Assembly (NCBI RefSeq): GCF_001953865.1
Contig: NZ_MQUQ01000004.1
Coordinates: 423,261-487,260, forward strand
Reading direction: 5' to 3'
DNA length: 64,000 nt
DNA from: Amycolatopsis coloradensis
GTDB lineage: Bacteria > Actinomycetota > Actinomycetes > Mycobacteriales > Pseudonocardiaceae
This document shows positions 43,584 through 55,768 of this stretch, piece by piece (positions within the stretch are counted from its first letter, which is position 1; each line of letters starts with the position of its first letter). The notes beneath the pieces were generated by a model that saw nothing but the letters and a program-made list of their open reading frames with translations, made no database searches and had not been told where the DNA came from. Made by a program: the position numbers and the translations under genes.

Positions 43584-45659
43584 ATGCCCCCGAAACGTCA
43601 GCGCGAGCAGCCAGAATCGGCGGAAGCCACATCGAACGCCACGGTCGGCCGGTCGGGTGAGGGGCAGCGGGGGGACTACCTGACGACGGCTCAGGGGGTC
43701 CGGCTGCCGGACACCGATCACTCATTGAAGGCAGGCCCGCGAGGACCGTCCTTGATGGAGGATTTCCACCTCCGCGAGAAGATCACCCATTTCGACCACG
43801 AGCGCATCCCGGAGCGGGTGGTCCACGCGCGAGGGGCCGCGGCACACGGCACCTTCCGCGCCCATGGCAACGCGTCTTCGGTGACCAAGGCCGGTTTTCT
43901 GGAGAGGGGCCGGGAGACTCCCGTCTTCGTGCGGTTCTCGACGGTGCTGGGTTCACGCGGATCCGCGGACACCGTCCGGGACGTCCGCGGGTTCGCGGTG
44001 AAGTTCTATACGGACGAAGGGAACTTCGACCTGGTCGGCAACAACATGCCGGTCTTCTTCATCCAGGACGGCATCAAGTTCCCCGACGTCATCCACGCGG
44101 GCAAGCCCCATCCGGACCGGGAGATCCCGCAGGCGCAGACCGCGCACGACACCTTCTGGGACTTCGTCTCCCTGCACACCGAGGCGACGCACCACGTCAT
44201 GTGGGCCATGTCCGATCGCGGGATCCCTCGCTCTTATCGGACCATGGAGGGCTTCGGGGTGCACACCTTCCGGCTGGTCAACGCCGAGGGCGAGACCAGC
44301 CTGGTGAAGTTCCACTGGAAGCCGGTGGCCGGGGTGCACTCCCTGGTCTGGGAAGAAGCCCAGATCGCCGCCGGTGTCGATCCCGACTTCCACCGCCGGG
44401 ACATGGCCGACGGCATCGACGCCGGGGCACCGCTGGAATACGAACTCGGCATGCAGGTCATGCCGGATTCCGAGGACGAGATGTTCGAAGGAATCGACCT
44501 GCTCGACCCGACCAAGATCGTCCCGGAAGAGCTCGCCGAGGTCCAGCTGGTCGGCAGGCTCACGCTGGACCGGAACCCGACCAACTACTTCGCCGAAACC
44601 GAGCAGGTCGCCTTCCACACCGGCAACCTGGTGCCGGGCATCGAGGTGACCGACGACCCGTTGATGCAGGCGAGGCTGTTCTCCTATCTGGACACCCAGC
44701 TCACCCGGCTCGGCGGGCCCAACTTCACGCAACTCCCGATCAACTGCCCGCACGCGGCCGTCAACGACAATCTGCGCGACGGGATGCACCAAACCCTCAT
44801 CCACCAAGGACAGGCCCCGTATCTGCCCAACAGCGTCGACGACGCGCTGCCGACGACGGCGACGGAGGCCGAGGGCGCCTACGTCCACCGGCCCATCGAG
44901 GTCTCGGGCCCCAAGATCAGGGCCAACCCGGTTTCGTTCGACGATCACTTCTCGCAGGCCACGCTCTTCTGGAAGAGCCTCTCCAGGATCGAGAAGATCC
45001 ACGAGATCGAAGCGTTCACGTTCGAGCTGGGAAAGTGCTTCTCGCAGACGATCCAGGCCCGTGTCCTGCAGTCTCTCGCCCAGGTCGACGCCGAACTGTG
45101 CGCGGCGGTCGCCGAAGGACTCGGGCTGCCCGCTCCGCTGGGCACCCCGGCCGAAGACGTCACACCGTCGGCCGCGCTGTCCCAGATCCCGCCGGGACCC
45201 GGCCCGATCGCGGGCCGCATCATCGGGGTCGTGGCGACGTCCGCCGCCGACCTCGGCGGGATCGGCAAACTCCGCCGGGTCGTCGAAGCCCAGGGTGCCA
45301 TCCTGCGGGTTCTGGCACCGGCAGGGGGAACGCTGAAACGAGGGCGCGGACTACAGCCGGTGGCGCGGACCTTCCTCACCGCCCGGTCCATCGAGTTCGA
45401 CGCGATGGTGGTCGCCGACGGCACGGCCGGGCTGCACGACATCAAGCTGACCATTCTGCTGCAGGAGATGTTCCGCCACTGCAAGGCCATCGGCGCCTGG
45501 GGCGACGGACGCCAGGTGCTGACCGACGCCGGGATCGACGTCGACGCACCGGGAATCGTGCTCGCCGACGAGGTCGCCAAACCGTTCTCCGCCGAGCTGG
45601 TGAAGTCCGTGGGACTGCACCGCGTGTGGGAGCGAGCCGAGCATGTGATGAACGACTGA
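43584..45659 (+). CDS. katE: Large-subunit monofunctional catalase KatE (HPII type)
   Basis: 691 residues, the size of large clade II catalases. Heme pocket: RVVHARGAAAHGTF (catalytic His), VGNNMPVFFIQDG (Asn) and proximal Tyr in RLFSYLDTQLTRLG. Residues ~540-691 are the flavodoxin-like C-terminal domain (IAGRIIGVVATSAADLGGIG). Decomposes hydrogen peroxide. ATG 43584 with aaGGAGaatc. Divergent from the peptide-JmjC unit. Confidence 0.97.
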   Translation: MPPKRQREQPESAEATSNATVGRSGEGQRGDYLTTAQGVRLPDTDHSLKAGPRGPSLMEDFHLREKITHFDHERIPERVVHARGAAAHGTFRAHGNASSVTKAGFLERGRETPVFVRFSTVLGSRGSADTVRDVRGFAVKFYTDEGNFDLVGNNMPVFFIQDGIKFPDVIHAGKPHPDREIPQAQTAHDTFWDFVSLHTEATHHVMWAMSDRGIPRSYRTMEGFGVHTFRLVNAEGETSLVKFHWKPVAGVHSLVWEEAQIAAGVDPDFHRRDMADGIDAGAPLEYELGMQVMPDSEDEMFEGIDLLDPTKIVPEELAEVQLVGRLTLDRNPTNYFAETEQVAFHTGNLVPGIEVTDDPLMQARLFSYLDTQLTRLGGPNFTQLPINCPHAAVNDNLRDGMHQTLIHQGQAPYLPNSVDDALPTTATEAEGAYVHRPIEVSGPKIRANPVSFDDHFSQATLFWKSLSRIEKIHEIEAFTFELGKCFSQTIQARVLQSLAQVDAELCAAVAEGLGLPAPLGTPAEDVTPSAALSQIPPGPGPIAGRIIGVVATSAADLGGIGKLRRVVEAQGAILRVLAPAGGTLKRGRGLQPVARTFLTARSIEFDAMVVADGTAGLHDIKLTILLQEMFRHCKAIGAWGDGRQVLTDAGIDVDAPGIVLADEVAKPFSAELVKSVGLHRVWERAEHVMND

Positions 45660-45670
45660 GGAATCGGACC

Positions 45671-46669
45671 TTGCTGAAGACCCTGCTCGAACCGGCCGCA
45701 CCGGAGCACCTGGCGGAGCCGAGAACCGGCGAGACCATCACCGCCATGGTGCGGCTGTTGATGGTGAACGGTGTCCTCGACCTGCCGCTCCCCGGTAGGG
45801 GCGACACGTGGGGCCGCTGGACGACGCTCGCCGGGCTCGGGCGGCGCGACCTGGTGCTCGGGCGGCTCGCGGAGGGCCATACCGACGCCCTCGCGATCCT
45901 GGCCGAAGCCGGCCGGGAGCCCGTACCAGGCGCGCTGTACGGCGTCTGGGCCGCCCGCTCGGGCGGTACCGGCGCGGCCGTCGTGGGCGGCGCTCTCACC
46001 GGTACCGTCCGGTTCTGCTCAGGCGCTCAAGTCCTCGACCGCGCCTTGGTGATGGCGGACTACGAAGACGGGCCGCCGATCCTGCTGGAGGTCGGCCTGG
46101 ACGAGCCGGGCGTCCAGGCACTGCCGGAGACGTGGCAGGCGATCGGGATGGACGCCTCCGACAGCGGTGACGTCCGGTTCGACGGGGTCCCGGTGACCTC
46201 GACCCATATCGTCGGCGAGCCGGGCTGGTACGTGTCCCGGCCGGGATTCAGCCTCGGCGGCGCGGGCGTCGCCGCGGTGTGGCTCGGCGGCTGCGCGGCC
46301 GTCGTGGACTCGGTGACGACGCACCTGCTCGCCCGCGGTGCGGCGGACGACCACCAGCACGCCCACCTCGGCACGCTCCACACCGCGATCCACCAGGCCG
46401 ACGCGCTGCTCGTGCGGACGGCGGAAGCCGTCGACACCGAACCGGACGAGGATCTGCCTTTGCTGACCGGATTCTGCCGGTCCGCCGTCGAGCACACGGC
46501 CCGGCAGGTCCTCGACGTCGCGCCGGAAATCACCGGGCCGACAGCGCTCTGCCGCGACCGCCGACTTCCCCGGCAGCTGTCCGACCTGATGGTCTACGTC
46601 CGGCAGCACCACGGTGCCCGCGACCTCGCGGCCCTTGGCGTCGAGCTGCTGAAGGAGGGGCGGCGGTGA
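45671..46669 (+). CDS. Acyl-CoA dehydrogenase-like protein
   Basis: 332 residues. The frame gives the acyl-CoA dehydrogenase middle domain (GVWAARSGGTGAAVVGGALTG, FCSGAQVLDRALVMADYEDG, DVRFDGVPVTSTHIVGEPGW) and a helical C-terminal domain, without the full N-terminal helical domain. Relatives sit next to PIG-L deacetylase, methyltransferase and glycosyltransferase genes in actinobacteria. Likely start TTG 45671 with GAGGA eight nt upstream. It overlaps the degraded PIG-L gene (GTGA), so the pair was once an operon. Confidence 0.8.
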   Translation: MLKTLLEPAAPEHLAEPRTGETITAMVRLLMVNGVLDLPLPGRGDTWGRWTTLAGLGRRDLVLGRLAEGHTDALAILAEAGREPVPGALYGVWAARSGGTGAAVVGGALTGTVRFCSGAQVLDRALVMADYEDGPPILLEVGLDEPGVQALPETWQAIGMDASDSGDVRFDGVPVTSTHIVGEPGWYVSRPGFSLGGAGVAAVWLGGCAAVVDSVTTHLLARGAADDHQHAHLGTLHTAIHQADALLVRTAEAVDTEPDEDLPLLTGFCRSAVEHTARQVLDVAPEITGPTALCRDRRLPRQLSDLMVYVRQHHGARDLAALGVELLKEGRR

Positions 46670-47120
46670 CCATGGATCCCTTCCCCGGCGGAGGGTTTCC
46701 GCCGCGTGTGTGTCGTCGCCGCGCACCCGGACGACGAGACTCTGGGCGTTTCCGGACTCATCCAACGGCTGCACGCCCGTGGAGCCAGAGGTTCGGCTGG
46801 TCGTCGCGACCGACGGGGAGGCCGCGTACCCCGGCTCGTCGGCCGCCGAACACCGGGAACTCCTGGAAGCATTGCGGTGCCAAGGATTGGAGGACGTGGA
46901 GTCGGTATGGGTAGGTCTGCCCGACTCGGCGCTGGCCGGCCACGAGGCGGAGCTGACCGACGTCATCGGTGAGGTGGCCGCGGACAGCGACTCTGCTTGG
47001 CGCCTTGGCCGGACGATCCCCATCCGGACCCAAGCGAAAGTGCTGACGAGCGCCCGCCTGGACGGCCGAGCGCCGGACGGGCTTTCGACACTGCTGCGGG
47101 CACTCACCCGAGCTTCATGA
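46666..47120 (+). pseudogene. PIG-L/LmbE-family deacetylase with three frameshifts
   Basis: Pieces of one PIG-L protein lie in successive frames: GTG 46666 frame begins TMDPFPGGGF; a second frame carries the zinc/active-site block RVCVVAAHPDDETLGVSGLI; a third carries VRLVVATDGEAAYPGSSAAE ... ELLEALRCQGLEDVESVWVG; and a further shift near 46990 gives APWPDDPHPD, another conserved block. The AHPDDE motif itself is intact. With three shifts and a truncated end the gene is dead, unless the sequence has errors. In relatives this gene acts with the preceding acyl-CoA dehydrogenase-like gene; the partner methyltransferase and glycosyltransferase are missing here. Confidence 0.8.
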
Positions 47121-47536
47121 AGGTGACCTGGGCACCCGGTACCTTCGCCGCCTCCGATGCCGAGCGGCCGTGTCCTGTTTCGCGGTCGGGGGCGGATCTG
47201 GGTCGGCCGACGAGAACCGACCGCCTCCCAACTGTCCATATAGGACAGTATCGGGCGGGTGCTCATTGTTCTAACCCAATCCCGACCCTCTCGGTACCGG
47301 CACCCTGGTCGCGTGAAGTACGAGAAGGACCCCTTCCTTGCGCTAGGCGCAGTGAAGGGACCCTTCCCGTACTGGTCACCAGCCCCCTGGCTGTGAACCG
47401 ACGGGGTCGCGCAACTTCACGGCCAACGCCCTCACCGGCCTCGGCGGCGGCCCCCTGCGGCAACGCACCCAGTTCGACCACCTCCTGCTCACCATCCACC
47501 AGCACCCCGACTCGGCATAGGCCGTGCCGGGTCGTG
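47121..47536. other. Gene-free stretch with palindrome
   Basis: 416 nt between the PIG-L remnant and the BldM-like gene (convergent). It contains the 55-nt palindrome at 47318. A short open frame ending at 47520 (NFTANALTGLGGGPLRQRTQ...) may be the tail of a lost gene but has no start. Confidence 0.55.
47318..47372. repeat. 55-nt palindrome, different sequence family
   Basis: Arms GTACGAGAAGGACCCCTTCC... and ...GAAGGGACCCTTCCCGTAC, 25 nt each around CTAGG, pairing at ~20 of 25 positions. Each arm is self-palindromic (GAAGG-ACC-CCTTC). The geometry is identical to the other 55-nt elements although the sequence is unrelated. Confidence 0.85.
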
Positions 47537-48133
47537 CTAGAGCAGAACACCTCTGCGGAAACCGTGGGCGACGGCTTGGGCGCGGTCCTGTGCCCCGAGC
47601 TTGCGGAAAAGCCGTTGTGCGTGGGTTTTCACCGTATCTTCGGCCAGGTGCAGTTCACGGCCGATTTCCCCATTGCGTTTGCCTTGGCTCATCCCGGTCA
47701 GTACCTGCAGCTCACGACTCGTCAGCTGCACGCCGATAGAGGACGGCTGCCGCGGCACAGGCACGGCAATGCTGTTGAGAGTGTCGGCGAGAGCGGAGAC
47801 GACCTCCGGCCAGGAGGTGTTCCAGCGAAGGTAACCTCGGGCGCCCCCGATGATCGCGTTGGCTACGACCACAGGATCGTTGGCCGCACCGAAGACCAGG
47901 ATGTTGGCCCGGAAGTCCGCCTTGACGAGCCGTCGGACGGCCTCCACTCCGCTCGGTGCGGCGCGTTCCAAGCCGACGAGAACCAGGTCGGCGCGCCGAC
48001 GGGAATACTTGGCCAGCAGCCCCTCGGCCTCCGCCACGCAGTCGACATGGTCTACGCCGGGAACCGCGGACATGGCGCGACTGACCGCTTCCCGCACTCT
48101 CCCCCGGCTGTCACAGATCAAGATCGCTGTCAC
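47537..48133 (-). CDS. BldM/WhiI-like orphan response regulator
   Basis: 198 residues. Receiver-like domain (MTAILICDSRGRVREAVSRA) and LuxR-type helix-turn-helix with the BldM signature LTSRELQVLTGMSQGKRNGE then EDTVKTHAQRLFRKLGAQDR. The receiver lacks the phosphoacceptor: the Asp position reads Gly54 (DLVLVGLE). BldM and WhiI are likewise atypical and control late development genes, including surface proteins, in Streptomyces. GTG 48133. Minus strand, alone; two secreted-protein genes follow upstream in the same direction. Confidence 0.88.
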   Translation of the reverse strand: MTAILICDSRGRVREAVSRAMSAVPGVDHVDCVAEAEGLLAKYSRRRADLVLVGLERAAPSGVEAVRRLVKADFRANILVFGAANDPVVVANAIIGGARGYLRWNTSWPEVVSALADTLNSIAVPVPRQPSSIGVQLTSRELQVLTGMSQGKRNGEIGRELHLAEDTVKTHAQRLFRKLGAQDRAQAVAHGFRRGVLL

Positions 48134-48232
48134 GGCTTTACCCTTACTTCTACTCTTGGCTGCGAGTGGGCGCGTAACCGGCGGGCAGGGGCTCGAGTAC
48201 TTCCTCGAGCCCCCGGCCGCGTGACGTCGACG

Positions 48233-48829
48233 CTACTTTCGCAGCAAGGTTTCAGTGTTGGCCACGGTCACCCGGGTGCCCGAACCGGCGTCGAGCGGAT
48301 CCGTGACGACGGTCCCGTCCACCGGAGCGGGCAGCAACTCGAATTCGCTGTGGACCGGAGTGTTCGGCTTCAGAGCCGTAAGCGCGTCTTGCGCGTGCTC
48401 CACCCGCGAGAAAAGCGGCACGACAGGCAGATCGGCCTCATCCAGCTGAACATCCAGCGGGCTGTTCAGATCCGGTGCCCGCAGGTCGCCGACCACCGGC
48501 AAGGAGGGCAACGACCCCATCGGCGCCGGATAGACCTGCCCGACCGGTGTCGTGGTGGGCGGCACCGCGGCCGGGACATCGGTCATCGCCGTGGTGACAG
48601 CCGGCTGCAGGGAATCCTGGTCTGCCGCGGCCAGCTGGTCCAGCGGCCGCGCCTGCCGCATGGCCTCGGTCAGCCCGCTCACGGCGGAGGTGACGAGGTT
48701 CTGGTCCACCGGGGTCGCAGGCAGGCTGGGAGCGACATTTCCGGCCGCCGACGCGACACCCGCTCCCAGCATCACCAGGCCACCGCCGGCAAGCGTGGTC
48801 CCCAAGGCGTACTTCACCCAATTTTGCAT
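48233..48829 (-). CDS. Secreted protein, Pro/Val/Leu-rich
   Basis: 198 residues. Signal peptide MQNWVKYALGTTLAGGGLVM then LGAGVASAAG, cleaved near ASA-AG. The mature part is low in charge and rich in Pro, Leu and Val (PVGQVYPAPMGSLPSLPVVG) with no Cys. Probably cell-surface or cell-wall associated. The next gene also encodes a secreted protein. No known family. GGAG lies 11 nt before the ATG. Confidence 0.75.
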   Translation of the reverse strand: MQNWVKYALGTTLAGGGLVMLGAGVASAAGNVAPSLPATPVDQNLVTSAVSGLTEAMRQARPLDQLAAADQDSLQPAVTTAMTDVPAAVPPTTTPVGQVYPAPMGSLPSLPVVGDLRAPDLNSPLDVQLDEADLPVVPLFSRVEHAQDALTALKPNTPVHSEFELLPAPVDGTVVTDPLDAGSGTRVTVANTETLLRK

Positions 48830-48941
48830 GACAAATAACTCTCCTTGAATGAGAAAAGGAAACAATGACGACCGGACGTCGCAAGACAGCGACGCCTGGC
48901 CAGGACGATCGACCAAGTCCGAAAGCCGATCGCCTGTCCGG

Positions 48942-49709
48942 TCAGCCGGGCGTGACGCCCGGCCGGATCACCGCCGCCTGCGCGGCCTGGTGCCCGAAAG
49001 CGCCGTGCCCCGGCGAAACCCGTATGTTCCGTTCAGCAGGTCCCGACACGACGGCGCCACTACCGAGGTCACCACCGCACGCCACAGCGAGACTTGTCGA
49101 TGTTCCACAGGTCACCGTCGGCGACGGTGGCGGAATCGGCTTCCCGACAGCATGAACGAACGAGCGGGGGTGCGGGTGATGGCCGACGACCTCGTGTCCA
49201 CGCGAAGTCGGGAGCGATGTGGCGGCGTGGACCGCTTCACCCCGCAGGATCCGGGCGGAGGAGACAATGGCCGGACCCGATGCGGGAGCACCATCGTCGG
49301 AAGTCATGACCACGACGCTCTCGCGACTGGCTTCGTCCAGCTGCCGCTGGTCAGGAACATCGAGCGCGGTGGCTGTGTGGCGGACCGGCCCGGCGGCGTC
49401 GGTTGCCGTACTCACCGCTGATTTCACTGTCTCGTCAAGATGTTCCGACGAGATGAGCACTTCCGCACTCAGTGCTTTCCGTATCAGCGAAGACGCCGAG
49501 TCGCGGTTCACCATCGCGGTCGCAGGGACCACCTCGACCGCCGGAGCAGTCAATCCGGGCAAGTCGTCAGGGATCAAGGAGTCGGCCCTCGCGGAGACAT
49601 CTCCCACGATCCAGGCCACGGCGGTGGCCGCGACCACACCGCCCGCCAAGACGAGCGGGCGAGCCAGAAGGCGACCGACACGCATCGCGTCGATTGTCCG
49701 GCTTCCCAC
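48942..49709 (-). CDS. Secreted or membrane-anchored protein (255 aa)
   Basis: GTG 49709 with GGGAG six nt upstream. N-terminus MGSRTIDAMRVGRLLARPLV then LAGGVVAATAVAWIVGDVSARA is a long signal peptide or anchor. Mature part is Ala/Val/Ser/Thr-rich with one Cys pair (VTCGTSTSLAVACGGDLG) and a His/Pro stretch. Ends HQAAQAAVIRPGVTPG. No family recognised. 112 nt upstream of the other secreted-protein gene; they may form a unit. Confidence 0.65.
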   Translation of the reverse strand: MGSRTIDAMRVGRLLARPLVLAGGVVAATAVAWIVGDVSARADSLIPDDLPGLTAPAVEVVPATAMVNRDSASSLIRKALSAEVLISSEHLDETVKSAVSTATDAAGPVRHTATALDVPDQRQLDEASRESVVVMTSDDGAPASGPAIVSSARILRGEAVHAATSLPTSRGHEVVGHHPHPRSFVHAVGKPIPPPSPTVTCGTSTSLAVACGGDLGSGAVVSGPAERNIRVSPGHGAFGHQAAQAAVIRPGVTPG

Positions 49710-50004
49710 GTCTGGCTCCCTTTCCGGTCGGCTTGTTCAAGCGGTGCGAATCATAATTGTTTCGTTCGACGGGCACGTCGCGCCCCTGGCCAAGAAATCG
49801 GCCGATGACGGCATTTTCTCGCTTCCGCGACCACCGAGCCGGAGCTGACCAGCAGGAATTCACCAAGTATCAGCACGGCGACAGAGTCAATACAGGCAAA
49901 ACCAATACACTCGAATCAGTGACCGCATGCCGGGCGGGACGACGTCCACGCGTAACACGATCGAGGGAACGCGTTCCCGGGTCGCGCCGTCAGGCCGACG
50001 CCGG

Positions 50005-50832
50005 TCAGGTGCCCAGCTGCTCGCGTAGCTTCAAAAGCACCTTCGCGAGAAGCCGGGAGACGTGCATCTGGGAGATCCCGATCCGGGCCGCGATCTGCGC
50101 TTGAGTCAAGCCTTCGAAGAACCGCATCAGCACGATCGCCCGCTCCCTTCCCGGCAACCGGAGCAGAAGAGGCACCACCGCCTCGTGATCTTCGATGAGT
50201 TCCAGACGCGAGTCCACCTCGCCCACCACGTCGGCCGAGACCGTCGTGTCCTCGCCGTCGGTGGCCGGTCGATCCAGCGACGAAGTCTGATAGCCGTTCG
50301 CGGCCAGCAAACCTTCACGAATCGTCTCGACGTCGATGCCGAGATGTCCGGCCAGCTCGCTCGGTGTCGGAGCGCGGCCGAGGACCTGACCGAGCTCCGC
50401 GGCGCCCTGCTTGAGCCGGAAACTGAGTTCTTGCATGCGTCGCGGTACGTGCACCGCCCAGCCGGTGTCACGAAAGAAACGGCGAACCTCACCCATGACC
50501 GTGGGAACGGCGAACGACAGGAAGTCACCACGGCCCGGTTCGAACCGGTCGACGGCCTTCACCAGGCCGACCCGGGCGACCTGGACCAGATCTTCTTTCG
50601 CCTGCCCCCTGCCGAGGAAGCGCAGGGCGACGTGTTCGGCGAGTGGTAACAGCTCAAGGATCAAGCGGTCACGCAGCGCTCCGCGGCGCGGATGATCGGC
50701 CGGAAGAGCGGCCAGCTGATCGAACAGCGGCCGGCAATGCGCGTACTCGTCGCTGTCGCGAGCGCGTCGCCGCTGCGTGGGAACCAGGCCTTCGCCTGCC
50801 ACACCCCGGCCGGACACGGCGTCCGGCTCCAC
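50005..50832 (-). CDS. RNA polymerase sigma factor, SigB/SigF/SigG group
   Basis: 275 residues. Region 2: EHVALRFLGRGQAKEDLVQV and FLSFAVPTVMGEVRRFFRDT; region 3: ELAGHLGIDVETIREGLLAA; region 4: ERAIVLMRFFEGLTQAQIAA RIGISQMHVSRLLAKV. This is the group that reads GNNT-GGGTA promoters, several of which occur in this window. GTG 50832 is used, but a perfect ribosome binding site (GGGAGG, five nt) lies before ATC at 50862, in frame, giving ISTTSTAASIVEPDAV; the original start was probably there. No anti-sigma gene is adjacent. Confidence 0.93.
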   Translation of the reverse strand: MEPDAVSGRGVAGEGLVPTQRRRARDSDEYAHCRPLFDQLAALPADHPRRGALRDRLILELLPLAEHVALRFLGRGQAKEDLVQVARVGLVKAVDRFEPGRGDFLSFAVPTVMGEVRRFFRDTGWAVHVPRRMQELSFRLKQGAAELGQVLGRAPTPSELAGHLGIDVETIREGLLAANGYQTSSLDRPATDGEDTTVSADVVGEVDSRLELIEDHEAVVPLLLRLPGRERAIVLMRFFEGLTQAQIAARIGISQMHVSRLLAKVLLKLREQLGT

Positions 50833-50872
50833 AATGGACGCAGCAGTGCTCGTCGTGCTGATCGCCGCCTCC

Positions 50873-51234
50873 CGCGCCCAGGGCTCATGCTTTCGTCGTC
50901 ACCGCGGAAATACCCGGACGAAAAAGGCGGCAAACGCGAAAAAATCACACTGACCGGCGACGGCCGGAAACCGCATTCGTTTCCGGAAATGGACACGCCG
51001 AAACAGCCCTGCGGCGACAACAGCGCGCGGGCTCCGGACGTGAGCGATGTGGCTGACGGGAGCAATGCGGCGTCTCGCTCGGCGGGATGCGGCTGGCTGC
51101 TCAACCGTTGCGGCGTAGCCTAACACCTTCGCTATGCTCGGGAACCGCCCGGGCCGCTCCTCGCCGCCCGTGCACTTCCTCGGTTGGTTGTCGGTTCTTT
51201 CCTCGACGCTGCAAACGAAGAGACGTGGTGACGG
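50873..51234. other. Divergent promoter region
   Basis: 362 nt between the sigma factor (minus) and the hybrid kinase (plus). No gene. A weak plus-strand promoter is possible around TATGCT (51133-51138). Confidence 0.5.
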
Positions 51235-55755
<4,521 letters not shown>

Positions 55756-55768
55756 GCGGGGAAATGGA

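Noticed and set aside
47398..47520. Short plus-strand frame ending FDHLLLTIHQHPDSA
   Set aside because: No start codon or ribosome binding site; may be the tail of a lost gene but cannot be assigned.
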